The notes under the pieces: model-generated | Database searches by the model: none | Seen by the model: the letters and a program-made list of their open reading frames with translations, nothing else | What the model was told of the DNA's origin: nothing | Shown here: positions 8,971 through 17,053 of the stretch, one piece after another | Numbering within the stretch: position 1 is the first letter of the stretch | How the letters are laid out: each line of letters starts with the position of its first letter | DNA from: CALFXN01 sp964451935 | GTDB taxonomy: Bacteria; Synergistota; Synergistia; Synergistales; Aminobacteriaceae | DNA length: 64,000 bases | Assembly (NCBI GenBank): GCA_964451935.1 | Contig: CAYVKE010000001.1 | Coordinates: forward strand, 1 to 64,000 | Direction of reading: 5' to 3' | Translations under genes and position numbers: made by a program

Positions 8971-9776
8971 GGCGAACGGAGATGCGTGCGAAGGAACGCG
9001 AACTTGAGAACGAGAACGAAAACACGCCGGACCTCTGCTGGGGCAGACAACCGGTCAGGGATCTTCTGGAAAAGACCCCGTCCATGGGATTGCGGATTCT
9101 GCTTTCTTCGAGACTTCCTTCGCCCCAGGCGACGCTTTTCAGAACGCTTGCGGCGAATGCGGGCATTCCCGTCGATGTGGTCGACCCGGCGGCTTTGGAA
9201 CGCGAATGCGGGACAACAGCGACACAGGGCGTTGCGGCCCGGATGTCTCCGATCCCCTGTCGTTCGCTTGAGTCGCTTCTTCGCGAAGAGAAGGGGAAAA
9301 GTGCTTCGCTTCTTGTGCTCACCGATCATATCCAGGACCCGCATAATCTCGGCGCCATCGTACGCACTGCGGAAGCCGCAGGAGCGAGCGGCGTTCTTTT
9401 CCCGAAGAGGCGTTCCGCGCTTCCCGGCGGGATATCGGTGAAGACAAGCGCCGGTGCGATACTGCGGGTTCCCATGGTCGCCGTCGGGAACGTGGCCGCG
9501 TGCGTGGGGGACCTGCAAAACGAAGGGTATTGGGTGACGGTTCTCGATATGAGCGGCGAACGGTCGCTTTGGGAAACGCCATTGGCGGGACGGTGCGTCC
9601 TGGTTATCGGAGCGGAAGGGGAAGGGGTGTCGCACCTTGTCCGGCAGCGGTCCGACGAAAGTCTGCGGATCCCGATATGCGGCGGAACGGGATCTCTGAA
9701 TGCCGGCGTCGCCGTGGCGCTCGGGATGTTTCACTGGGCGCGCGAATGGCGAAAAGACTTCGGAATGAGGAGCTGA
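8967..9776 (+). CDS. rlmB: SpoU-family 2'-O-methyltransferase, RlmB-like
   Basis: Predicted SAM-dependent rRNA (or tRNA) ribose methyltransferase. The 269 residues comprise an N-terminal substrate-binding region (CWGRQPVRDLLE) and a SPOUT catalytic domain with the three knot motifs: DHIQDPHNLGAIVRTAEAAG, VIGAEGEGVS and the end motif IPICGGTGSLNAGVAVAL. These match RlmB, which methylates G2251 of 23S rRNA, but the exact target is inferred. The TTG start at 8967 overlaps the uvrA stop by 4 nt and has AGAAGGA upstream. The ATG at 8982 is an alternative but would sit directly on its GGAG. Confidence 0.85.
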   Translation: MRRTEMRAKERELENENENTPDLCWGRQPVRDLLEKTPSMGLRILLSSRLPSPQATLFRTLAANAGIPVDVVDPAALERECGTTATQGVAARMSPIPCRSLESLLREEKGKSASLLVLTDHIQDPHNLGAIVRTAEAAGASGVLFPKRRSALPGGISVKTSAGAILRVPMVAVGNVAACVGDLQNEGYWVTVLDMSGERSLWETPLAGRCVLVIGAEGEGVSHLVRQRSDESLRIPICGGTGSLNAGVAVALGMFHWAREWRKDFGMRS

Positions 9777-9781
9777 GTCGT

Positions 9782-10603
9782 ATGGAGGAAATCCTTCGGA
9801 AGAAGATAGGCATCCTTGGCGCCGGAGCTTTGGGAGGCGCTGTCGCTCGAGGCTTGGGACAACGCGGATTCGACGTGTCGGTGTTCGACGCAAACCCGGA
9901 AAAGGGAGAAGCGCTCGCTCCCTTTAGCGTTCGCGTCTGCTTGTCTTCAGAAGAGTTGTGCTGCGAGAACGAGATTATCATGGCGGCGATCAAGCCGCAC
10001 ATATTTTTCTCCGTGCTTCGTCCTCTCGAAACGTCGCTGGAAAACAAGCTCTGCGTGTCGCTTGCCGGGGGAATTTCGCTGGATTCCCTGAAGAGCGAGT
10101 TCCCGAATATCCGGTGGGCTCGCGCGATGACGAATATCTGCGCCGCGGTGAATCGGGCATTCACCGGATATGTTCTGCCGGAGACGGCTACGGACCAAGA
10201 ATCCGGATTTCTGGCGGAAGCGCTCGAGTCCCTCGGTGAAGCAGTTCCGGTTCAAGAGAGGCTCTTCGACGCGATAACAGCGATTTCCGGGTCGGGGCCC
10301 GCGTTCTACTTTTCGTTTTTCGACGCGTTTCTTCTCGCCGGAGTGCGTTTGGGACTTCCTGCCGATCTGGCGCTGAAAGCGACGGCATGGACAGCCGCGG
10401 GAGCTTCGGAACTTCTTTTGCAGAGCGGAAAACACCCTGCAGCGTTGCGAGATGAAGTGTCGACTCCGGGGGGAACGACCATCGAAGGCGTCTCGGCGCT
10501 TCATGAGGGCGGCGTTCCTGCGGCGATCATCCGATGTGTTTTGAAGACGGCGGAAAAGAGCGAGAGCATGTCGAAAAAGACGGCGCAGTCGACATCCCGC
10601 TGA
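9782..10603 (+). CDS. proC: Pyrroline-5-carboxylate reductase
   Basis: Last step of proline synthesis, reducing pyrroline-5-carboxylate with NAD(P)H. The 273-residue protein starts with a Rossmann motif (GILGAGALGGAVARGL) and ends with the ProC signature DEVSTPGGTTIEGVSALHEGG, which lies in the C-terminal dimerisation domain. The ATG at 9782 has a ribosome site AGGAGC about 9 nt upstream. It begins 5 nt after rlmB, so it is probably in the same operon. There is a 65-nt gap before the tRNA-Val gene. Confidence 0.95.
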   Translation: MEEILRKKIGILGAGALGGAVARGLGQRGFDVSVFDANPEKGEALAPFSVRVCLSSEELCCENEIIMAAIKPHIFFSVLRPLETSLENKLCVSLAGGISLDSLKSEFPNIRWARAMTNICAAVNRAFTGYVLPETATDQESGFLAEALESLGEAVPVQERLFDAITAISGSGPAFYFSFFDAFLLAGVRLGLPADLALKATAWTAAGASELLLQSGKHPAALRDEVSTPGGTTIEGVSALHEGGVPAAIIRCVLKTAEKSESMSKKTAQSTSR

Positions 10604-10628
10604 TTCGAAAAAAAAGTCGATTCCTCCG

Positions 10629-10657
10629 TTGACAAGAGAGCCCCGGGCCTGTAGAAT
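10629..10657 (+). promoter_or_regulatory. Sigma-70 promoter of tRNA-Val
   Basis: A consensus -35 TTGACA (10629-10634), a 17-nt spacer and -10 TAGAAT (10652-10657) place the start about 5 nt before the tRNA. It is the clearest vegetative promoter in the window. Confidence 0.88.
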
Positions 10658-10668
10658 CTTTGTCCGTT

Positions 10669-10743
10669 GGGTGGTTAGTTCAGTGGAAGAACGCTTCCCT
10701 GACGCGGAAGAGGTCATAGGTTCGAACCCTATACCACCCACCA
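10669..10743 (+). tRNA. tRNA-Val (GAC)
   Basis: 75-nt cloverleaf with acceptor GGGTGGT/ACCACCC and encoded CCA. Anticodon stem CTTCC/GGAAG encloses loop ctgacgc (anticodon GAC). It is monocistronic, with its own promoter and terminator. Confidence 0.95.
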
Positions 10744-10756
10744 TTTTTTACCTGTC

Positions 10757-10781
10757 AAGGCGCCTGATCGGCGCCTTTTTT
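10757..10781 (+). terminator. Terminator after tRNA-Val
   Basis: Perfect stem AAGGCGCC / GGCGCCTT with a 5-nt loop, then a T-run. It lies 13 nt downstream of the CCA end. Confidence 0.92.
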
Positions 10782-10803
10782 GTTATCTTCAGGAGGCTCC
10801 CGA

Positions 10804-11184
10804 GTGATTCTGGGAATAGGCACCGATTTGTGCAGCATATCTCGAATGAGTCGTGCGCTGCGGTCGAATCATTTTCGTGACGCCGTCTTTCACGAGGATG
10901 AGATCGTATACGCATCCTCGCAGGCGCTTCCTGCACGACATTTCGCCTCTTCTTTCGCCGCAAGGGAAGCCCTCGCCAAGGCGACCGGAATTTCCACGTT
11001 CTCGATAGTACTGAAAGGCGCCTGGATTATCAGGACGAAAAACGGCCCGTGTTTTCGATATGCTTCCGAGATTATGTCGTTGATCGAGAAAAAAGGCATT
11101 CGAAAGACATGGGTCAGTCTGAGCCATGAGGATGACTTGGCCGTCGCCTTTGTGATCGTCGAAGGAGAATCCGTGATAGCATGA
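10804..11184 (+). CDS. acpS: Holo-[acyl-carrier-protein] synthase
   Basis: Transfers 4'-phosphopantetheine from CoA to apo-ACP. The 126-residue protein begins with the family hallmark ILGIGTDL and contains FAAREALAKATG, which carries the acidic Mg/CoA-binding residue. The GTG at 10804 was chosen because AGGAGG at 10791-10796 is 7 nt upstream and translation begins at the conserved motif. It overlaps nnr by 4 nt. acpS beside nnr is a common bacterial pair. Confidence 0.93.
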   Translation: MILGIGTDLCSISRMSRALRSNHFRDAVFHEDEIVYASSQALPARHFASSFAAREALAKATGISTFSIVLKGAWIIRTKNGPCFRYASEIMSLIEKKGIRKTWVSLSHEDDLAVAFVIVEGESVIA

Positions 11185-12719
11185 ATTATTTCGATCCGGC
11201 CATTGTCCGGGAAGCCGATTCGATAGCCGCAGAACGGTATGGAATCGCCGGAGCGATTCTCATGGAGAACGCCGGCCGTTCCGTGTGCGATGCGTTGCTC
11301 TCATTCTATCCGCAATGCCGCAGCGCGTGTATTCTTTGCGGGCCCGGGAACAACGGCGGGGACGGATTTGTCATCGCCCGCCATCTTGCCTTGCATGGCG
11401 TATCCGTTCGGGTGTTCATCTCATGTTCGAAAGATTCCTTTCGGGGTGACGCTTTATATCATCGCGACATACTCTCAGGGCTGGGCGTCGATATCCGCGA
11501 AAGCGAAGGGCTCAGCGACCAGGAAATGCAGACGGAAATGATTCAAAGCGACGTTTGCGTCGATTCGCTTCTCGGCACCGGATCTTCAGGCGCCCCGCGC
11601 GGCGAAATAGCGCGGTTGATACGCCTTTCGGGCGTCGTTCGTCATATTCTGTCGGTCGATATCCCGAGCGGAATCGATCCGCGTACGGGAGATGTGTTCG
11701 AGCCGTGTATCCGGGCAGAGATCACGGTTTCGTTGCTTGTCGCGAAGAGCGGACTGGCGGTGCTTCCGGCGCGGGCGGCGGCAGGCCGGATTGTCGTTGG
11801 AAGCATCGGCGTTGAAGAAAAAAAAGTTCTTGGAGATTCCCCGCGTGTCGTTGACGCCGCGCTGGAAATTTTTGTTTCGCGGTTTCCCGATATAGGGCCG
11901 GAGTGCCACAAATACAAAAAAGGCTCTCTTCTCGTCGTATCGGGATCTGACAAATATCCGGGCGCTCCTTTGTTGTGCGTCGGCGGGGCATTGCGCTCCG
12001 GAGCGGGAGTCGTGCGCCTTGTTTCTTCGGAGAACTCGGCGCGGGCGTGTACATCGTTGTATCCCGAAGCGATTTGCGTGCATGCGGATCCCGATACGGA
12101 TCTGTCCGATATCTTCCGGGAACAATCGATTGCCTCCCGGGCCATTGTTTGCGGCCCCGGGATAGGCCGGGGCGACTGGGGGCGCAAATGGACGGAAATC
12201 GTCTGGAGACGGCGCGTTCCATCCGTATTCGACGGAGATTCGCTCTATTGGCTTTCACTTGTTTCGGATTCGGTTACGAGAAGACCGGATGTCCTTTTGA
12301 CGCCCCACGACGGAGAAGCCGCCCGGCTTCTCGGCATACCGATTGATGACGTTCGTCGCGATCGTCTTGGCGTCGCCCGGAGGATCTCGGACCGCTACGG
12401 CCCTGTACTGCTGAAAGGATGGACGACGATTGTCGATGACGGAACACGGACCGCTGTGGTGTCCCGGGGAAATGCAGCTCTTGCCGTGCCCGGCTCCGGA
12501 GATGTCCTTTCAGGATGTGTCGGGAGCATGCTTGCTTTCGGGATGACTCCCTATGAAGCCGGCTGCGCGGCTTCATGGATCCATGGGGAGAGCGGCGCCA
12601 ACTGGGCGCGGAGAAACGGTCCGCTGGGGATGCTTGCCCGGGAAATCGCCGAAGGAATTCCGGAAGTCCTCTCCGGTATTTTGAAAACGCGGGGGAATCC
12701 ATGCGACGTCGTCGGGTAA
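11181..12719 (+). CDS. nnr: Bifunctional NAD(P)HX epimerase / ADP-dependent dehydratase
   Basis: Repairs hydrated NADH and NADPH. The 512-residue protein fuses an N-terminal YjeF_N epimerase domain (about 1-210; MENAGRS, CGPGNNGGDGFVIARHL) to a C-terminal ribokinase-like dehydratase domain (about 225-505; LTPHDGEAARLLG, then VPGSGDVLSGCVG with the catalytic Asp). Its ATG overlaps the acpS stop, and its last 19 nt overlap the following small gene. Confidence 0.94.
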   Translation: MNYFDPAIVREADSIAAERYGIAGAILMENAGRSVCDALLSFYPQCRSACILCGPGNNGGDGFVIARHLALHGVSVRVFISCSKDSFRGDALYHRDILSGLGVDIRESEGLSDQEMQTEMIQSDVCVDSLLGTGSSGAPRGEIARLIRLSGVVRHILSVDIPSGIDPRTGDVFEPCIRAEITVSLLVAKSGLAVLPARAAAGRIVVGSIGVEEKKVLGDSPRVVDAALEIFVSRFPDIGPECHKYKKGSLLVVSGSDKYPGAPLLCVGGALRSGAGVVRLVSSENSARACTSLYPEAICVHADPDTDLSDIFREQSIASRAIVCGPGIGRGDWGRKWTEIVWRRRVPSVFDGDSLYWLSLVSDSVTRRPDVLLTPHDGEAARLLGIPIDDVRRDRLGVARRISDRYGPVLLKGWTTIVDDGTRTAVVSRGNAALAVPGSGDVLSGCVGSMLAFGMTPYEAGCAASWIHGESGANWARRNGPLGMLAREIAEGIPEVLSGILKTRGNPCDVVG

Positions 12720-12943
12720 ACTGGGATGAGGAAGTACAAAAGAGTGAACAAATACGGATGAAGGGCATGAAGAGCACCATTGTGGGGTGCCTCATGTCTT
12801 TTTTGCTTTTTGTCGCTGCCAGAAAGGCGAATCCCTCGTGGTCTCCGGGGACCGGAATGCTTTCTTTTTTACTGATAGCGATTGCGATAGTATTGGCGAT
12901 AACTCTTTTCTTTCGCCTTTCACGCAGGAAGAAGGATACATGA
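12701..12943 (+). CDS. Small two-helix membrane protein, unknown function
   Basis: 80 residues, not recognised. A basic start MRRRRVNWDEE and an acidic/basic linker precede two hydrophobic helices (about 27-43 and 53-71), separated by a short polar turn, and the chain ends in RLSRRKKDT. The ATG at 12701 lies inside the end of nnr and has a G-rich site (GGGGG) just upstream. The stop overlaps the tsaE start (ATGA). Tight coupling on both sides argues that it is a real gene. Confidence 0.6.
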   Translation: MRRRRVNWDEEVQKSEQIRMKGMKSTIVGCLMSFLLFVAARKANPSWSPGTGMLSFLLIAIAIVLAITLFFRLSRRKKDT

Positions 12944-13446
12944 CTTTGGGGACGCATAGCATAACATGTCTTTCGGAGTCGCCGGAGAAAACACGGCTTT
13001 TCGGAGAAATACTTTCAGGTGTTGTGGAAAAGGCATTGTGCATTCTCTTGCGTGGCAATCTGGGCGCCGGAAAGACTGTTTTCACGAGGGGCCTTGCGAA
13101 AGGATTGGGCTTCGAGGCAGTCAGAAGTCCGTCTTTTTCACTTGTGCTGGAATACCCGACCCGACCGCGTCTCATTCACGTCGATCTGTACCGGATCGAG
13201 AGCGGACAGGAAGAAGATCTTGCGCTCGATGAATACATCGAAGACGGAAACGTGCTCGTGATCGAATGGCCCGAACGGGCGCGGTCTCTTCCCGGAACGG
13301 ACAGGTGGTTTCTGGATTTTATCGCTTCCGAAAACCCTATGCGGCGATTACTCAGGTGGCGTGCGGAAGGGCCTCATTCCGCCGCAGCGGAAGCCTTGTT
13401 TCTAAAAAAGCTGGAGGAAGGACAATGGGAATATTCCTTGGAATAG
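12940..13446 (+). CDS. tsaE: tRNA threonylcarbamoyladenosine biosynthesis ATPase TsaE
   Basis: TsaE is the ATPase that drives turnover of the TsaB-TsaD complex making t6A37 in ANN-decoding tRNAs. The 168-residue protein has Walker A GNLGAGKT (39-46), a SPSFSLVLEY switch-like segment, and HVDLYRI plus VIEWPER motifs typical of TsaE. The ATG at 12940 follows GAAGAAGG and overlaps the previous stop. It overlaps tsaB by 22 nt, consistent with coordinated production of the partners. tsaD is not in the window. Confidence 0.93.
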   Translation: MTLGTHSITCLSESPEKTRLFGEILSGVVEKALCILLRGNLGAGKTVFTRGLAKGLGFEAVRSPSFSLVLEYPTRPRLIHVDLYRIESGQEEDLALDEYIEDGNVLVIEWPERARSLPGTDRWFLDFIASENPMRRLLRWRAEGPHSAAAEALFLKKLEEGQWEYSLE

Positions 13447-14093
13447 ATTGCAGCATGCGATGGACAAATATCGGCGTATCCGACGAAACCGGCGTTCTCG
13501 GCGAAATAAACGTTCATGCGGGGAAAGAACAGGCCGGCATGTTGCCCCGGATGGTCGGTGACTTGCTGAGTACGAGGAGACTCCGCTTTTCCGACATTTC
13601 CGCGATCGGTGTTGCGGTCGGTCCCGGCTTTTTTACCGGAATCCGTATTGGCGTCGCCTATAGTCTCGGACTCTCCTTCGCGTTGGATATACGGACCATT
13701 CCAGTCGGCTCATTGGAAGTGATGGCGCAGTCTTTCGGCATTGAGAGCGAAATCGTTGCGCCGATCCTGTCGGCGTCCGGCGGCAACGTTTTCGGCGCGG
13801 TTTTTCGCTATGACGAGGGGCAGTTGTGTCCCGTCCATGATGCGGGTTGCTTTTCTCATGACGAGTTTTTTTCCATTCTGGAACCGATGGGGACGAACGT
13901 GCGTCTCCTGTATCAGGATATCCGTTTGCTTGACCGTTTTTCGGAAAGAGAACGATCTCTGTGGAATTGTTCAATTTGTTTTATTCGCGGAGGAGCGGTA
14001 TCGGAACTGACGAGACGAAATTCGAGCAGGGCGCTGCCTCCGTCGGAAATCAGAGCATGCTATCACAGAGCGCCCGATACTGGGAAAAAGTGA
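13425..14093 (+). CDS. tsaB: tRNA threonylcarbamoyladenosine biosynthesis protein TsaB
   Basis: Non-catalytic ASKHA-fold partner of TsaD in t6A synthesis. The 222-residue protein opens with MGIFLGIDCS and contains the family motif GVAVGPGFFTGIRIGVAYSLGLSFAL. The ATG at 13425 has AGGAAGGA upstream and lies inside the end of tsaE. It is the last gene of the acpS-nnr-tsaE-tsaB run; the 172-bp gap that follows probably contains the promoter for the oxidoreductase operon. Confidence 0.92.
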   Translation: MGIFLGIDCSMRWTNIGVSDETGVLGEINVHAGKEQAGMLPRMVGDLLSTRRLRFSDISAIGVAVGPGFFTGIRIGVAYSLGLSFALDIRTIPVGSLEVMAQSFGIESEIVAPILSASGGNVFGAVFRYDEGQLCPVHDAGCFSHDEFFSILEPMGTNVRLLYQDIRLLDRFSERERSLWNCSICFIRGGAVSELTRRNSSRALPPSEIRACYHRAPDTGKK

Positions 14094-14098
14094 TTCTG

Positions 14099-14128
14099 TT
14101 GACTTTTCCGCGTATTTTTTACCATATT
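14099..14128 (+). promoter_or_regulatory. Possible promoter of the kor operon
   Basis: TTGACT (14099-14104), an 18-nt spacer and CATATT (14123-14128) lie in an AT-rich segment after tsaB. The leader to the first kor gene would be about 130 nt. No terminator was recognised. Confidence 0.4.
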
Positions 14129-14265
14129 TATCTCGTTCAAAAATGCGCGGCCTAAACAAAAAACGCCGGAGAATACTTGAATGGAAATGGAGAAGACGTT
14201 ATTCTTACGATCACAGGAAAGGATGCTTTTGCGAATTCGGCAATCGGGAAATGGAGGAATTGTGA

Positions 14266-14478
14266 ATGACCGCGAGCCGCTTTGAGGTAATTGTAAACAC
14301 GAGTTGGTGCAAGGGGTGCGAACTGTGCGTTGAAATTTGCCCCAAGAAGGTGCTTGTATTGAACGAGCGTATGAAAGCAGACCCGGTTCACATGGACAAA
14401 TGCATCGGATGCCGCCAGTGTGAGAATACGTGCCCGGATATGGCGATAACGGTAAGGGAGGCGAATGAGAATGCCTGA
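14266..14478 (+). CDS. korD: 2-oxoacid:ferredoxin oxidoreductase, delta (ferredoxin) subunit
   Basis: 70-residue electron-transfer subunit with two 4Fe-4S motifs, CKGCELCVEICP and CIGCRQCENTCP. It passes electrons from the catalytic beta subunit towards ferredoxin. GGAGG at 14253-14257 precedes the ATG. It overlaps korA by 14 nt and leads a four-gene delta-alpha-beta-gamma operon, an arrangement common for 2-oxoglutarate (Kor) enzymes in anaerobes. Confidence 0.9.
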   Translation: MTASRFEVIVNTSWCKGCELCVEICPKKVLVLNERMKADPVHMDKCIGCRQCENTCPDMAITVREANENA

Positions 14479-15604
14479 TATAGCCTTCTGGCAGGGAAAC
14501 GAAGCGCTCGCGTACGGATCGATCGCTGCGGGATGTCGTTTCTTCGGAGGATACCCCATTACTCCTTCATCCGAAATAGCGGAGATTATGGCGGAGGAGC
14601 TGCCAAAGCTTAACGGCCGTTTCATTCAGATGGAGGACGAAATAGGAGGAATCGCCTCAGTGATCGGTGCGTCCATCACCGGCATGAAATCCCTGACGGC
14701 GACTTCCGGCCCCGGTTTTTCATTGAAGCAGGAGAACCTCGGTTTGGCGTATATTGCGGAAGTGCCCATGGTGCTGGTCGACGTCATGCGTGGCGGTCCG
14801 TCGACGGGAAGCCCGACGAAGGGCGGCCAGCAGGATGTCATGCAGGCGCGCTGGGGGACGCACGGAGATCATGCGACGATCTGCTACGCCCCCTCATCGG
14901 CGCAGGAGTGCTACGAAGTCGCCATCAGGGCCTTCAATAACGCCGAGCGTTTTCGGCAGCCCGTTCTGATTCTCAGTGATGAAGTCATTGCCCATATGAG
15001 AGAGAAAGTGCTCGTTCCCGAGAAGGGGAGCTTCGAGATAATCAACAGGAAACGCCCAGTCGACGTTCCGGAAAAGTTCGTTCCGTACCGCCCCGATCCC
15101 AAGGACGACCTTCCCTGCATGGCCTCTTTCGGCGACGGGTACACGTGGCATGTCACCGGTTTGACGCACAACGACTGGGGATTCCCGACGAACAATCCCG
15201 AGGAAATCGAACGGAACGTGTGTCGGCTCGTGAGCAAGGTCGAGCGGTTCCGCGACGATATCGTGCAGTATGAGACGGAGTATACGGACGACGCCGAAGT
15301 GATCGTTCTTGCATACGGAAGCGTCGCGCGCTCCGCCCGAAGAGCGGTTCGGGACGCCAGAAAACGCGATGTGAAAGCGGGATTTTTCCGTCCGATTACA
15401 CTATGGCCGTTCCCGGATAAGGAAATCGAAAAACTGGCGCGAAGAGTCCGCACGATCATCGTCCCGGAAATGAATTGCGGTCAGATGGTTCTCGAAGTGG
15501 AGCGCGCAACGAAAGGAAAGGCGAAAATCGTGCAGCAGTCGCTTGTCAATGGAGAACTCTTCAAGCCGAAAGATATTCTCAAGGTTATAGAGGAGGTGGC
15601 GTAA
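14465..15604 (+). CDS. korA: 2-oxoacid:ferredoxin oxidoreductase, alpha subunit
   Basis: 379 residues. The N-terminal pyrimidine-binding half has GYPITPSSEIAE and MEDEIGGIASVIGAS, followed by TSGPGFSLKQENLGLAY and the GGPSTGSPTKGGQQD loop characteristic of KorA/VorB-type alpha subunits. The enzyme oxidatively decarboxylates a 2-oxoacid to an acyl-CoA, reducing ferredoxin. 2-oxoglutarate is the most likely substrate, but branched-chain 2-oxoacids cannot be excluded. Starts at 14465 or 14471 are both possible. Confidence 0.9.
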   Translation: MRMPDIAFWQGNEALAYGSIAAGCRFFGGYPITPSSEIAEIMAEELPKLNGRFIQMEDEIGGIASVIGASITGMKSLTATSGPGFSLKQENLGLAYIAEVPMVLVDVMRGGPSTGSPTKGGQQDVMQARWGTHGDHATICYAPSSAQECYEVAIRAFNNAERFRQPVLILSDEVIAHMREKVLVPEKGSFEIINRKRPVDVPEKFVPYRPDPKDDLPCMASFGDGYTWHVTGLTHNDWGFPTNNPEEIERNVCRLVSKVERFRDDIVQYETEYTDDAEVIVLAYGSVARSARRAVRDARKRDVKAGFFRPITLWPFPDKEIEKLARRVRTIIVPEMNCGQMVLEVERATKGKAKIVQQSLVNGELFKPKDILKVIEEVA

Positions 15605-15606
15605 TC

Positions 15607-16437
15607 ATGCCGAATCCCGAAGTCATGTCCTGGCTCCGAACGCGGTTCTTCCCTCATATCTGGTGCCCCGGATGCGGACACGGCATCATAATGCATTCGC
15701 TTTTGCGGGCTCTCGTCTCACTGGAAAAGAAACGGAGCGAAACGGTTATTGCTTCCGGCATCGGATGCTCGAGCCGTATGGCCGGCTATATCGACGCCTG
15801 TACAATGCATACGACGCACGGAAGGTCTTTGGCGTTTGCGACGGGCATCAAGCTTTCGAATCCGTCGCTTACCGTTGTTGACGTCATGGGAGACGGCGAT
15901 TGCACCGCCATCGGCGGAAATCATTTCATACATGCATGCCGCAGAAATATCGACATTACGGCGATCGTCATGAACAATAACATTTACGGAATGACGGGCG
16001 GTCAGGCGTCTCCGACGACGCCGCGCGGGGCGCTTGCCACGACGGCTCCGTATGGTGCGATCGAGCCGAATTTCGACATCTGCAAACTGGCCGAAGGGGC
16101 CGGAGCTTCCTACGTGGCGCGAGCGACGATCGCCAACCCAAAGCAGGTGGAAATGTTCATAAAAAAGGGCATACAGAAAAAAGGGTTCTCCGTTATTGAA
16201 ATTGTATCGAGTTGCCATACGCAATTTGGTCGACGCAATAAAAGACGGACTCCTATAGATAATATTAATTATTTCAAGGAAAATTCTATTGCTCTTGAAA
16301 AATCAAAGACCATGGCTCCGGAAGAATTGGAAGGCAAGATTATAATAGGTGAATTCATAAATAAAGAAATACCGGAATACACGGATCAATACCTTGATCT
16401 GATCGCAAAAGTCAGGGGAAAAGGAGAAGGCCAATGA
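15607..16437 (+). CDS. korB: 2-oxoacid:ferredoxin oxidoreductase, beta (TPP) subunit
   Basis: 276-residue thiamine-pyrophosphate subunit. CPGCGHG near residue 18 supplies ligands for the TPP-proximal cluster region, and GDGDCTAIGGNHF...NNNIYGMTGGQ is the TPP/Mg motif. The ATG at 15607 follows GAGGTGG. The C-terminal part encoded by 16240-16380 is much more AT-rich and uses ATA, AAT and TTA-like codons unlike the rest of the gene. It overlaps korC by 4 nt. Confidence 0.92.
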   Translation: MPNPEVMSWLRTRFFPHIWCPGCGHGIIMHSLLRALVSLEKKRSETVIASGIGCSSRMAGYIDACTMHTTHGRSLAFATGIKLSNPSLTVVDVMGDGDCTAIGGNHFIHACRRNIDITAIVMNNNIYGMTGGQASPTTPRGALATTAPYGAIEPNFDICKLAEGAGASYVARATIANPKQVEMFIKKGIQKKGFSVIEIVSSCHTQFGRRNKRRTPIDNINYFKENSIALEKSKTMAPEELEGKIIIGEFINKEIPEYTDQYLDLIAKVRGKGEGQ

Positions 16438-16991
16438 GATATGAAATTCGTTTCGCCGGATCCGGCGGACAAGGCGTCATTCTCGCGGCTCTCATCGCGG
16501 GAGAAGCGGCCGCTCTTTTTGAGGAAGGGCTTTATGTAGTACAATCTCAGTCGTATGGTCCGGAAGCGCGAGGGGGAAAGTCGAAAGCCGAAGTCGTTAT
16601 TTCCACCGAACCGGTCGATTATCCGAAAGCCGTTTCGCCGAACCTCCAGGTTATCCTGAATCAGCAGGCATGCGAGGAATTTTCGCAGGAAACGCTTCCC
16701 GGCGGTCGGATCATCTTCGACGATTTCTTCGTAACGAGCTTCCCGCAGGTGGATGCATACATTTACCATCTGCCGATCGTACGCACCGCGAGAGAAAAGA
16801 TCGGAAGAGAGCTTGTCACGAATATGGTGGCTCTCGGGACGGTGGCGCGGGTGCTGGAGCTTGAGAAGATTGTGAGTCCGGATTCGGTTCGAAAGGCGAT
16901 CTGCGCCCGTGTGCCGAAAGGCACGGAGGAACTGAACACGCGCGCGTTCGATGAAGGATATCTCCTTTTCAAATCCAGTCTGCACCTGTAG
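16434..16991 (+). CDS. korC: 2-oxoacid:ferredoxin oxidoreductase, gamma subunit
   Basis: 185 residues of the POR/KOR gamma fold, opening with RFAGSGGQGVILAALIAGEAAAL and the SYGPEARGGKSKAEVVIS motif. It completes the Kor heterotetramer and helps bind CoA. Its ATG overlaps the korB stop, and a strong terminator lies 19 nt after its stop. Confidence 0.92.
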   Translation: MRYEIRFAGSGGQGVILAALIAGEAAALFEEGLYVVQSQSYGPEARGGKSKAEVVISTEPVDYPKAVSPNLQVILNQQACEEFSQETLPGGRIIFDDFFVTSFPQVDAYIYHLPIVRTAREKIGRELVTNMVALGTVARVLELEKIVSPDSVRKAICARVPKGTEELNTRAFDEGYLLFKSSLHL

Positions 16992-17010
16992 GAACAGAAT
17001 TGAAGCGCGA

Positions 17011-17039
17011 AGCCGCCGAGATGCTCGGCGGCTTTTTTT
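17011..17039 (+). terminator. Terminator of the kor operon
   Basis: Stem AGCCGCCGAG / CTCGGCGGCT with a 3-nt loop and seven T. The next gene begins 14 nt later. Confidence 0.93.
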
Positions 17040-17053
17040 AGGGGTTGTTGCTT

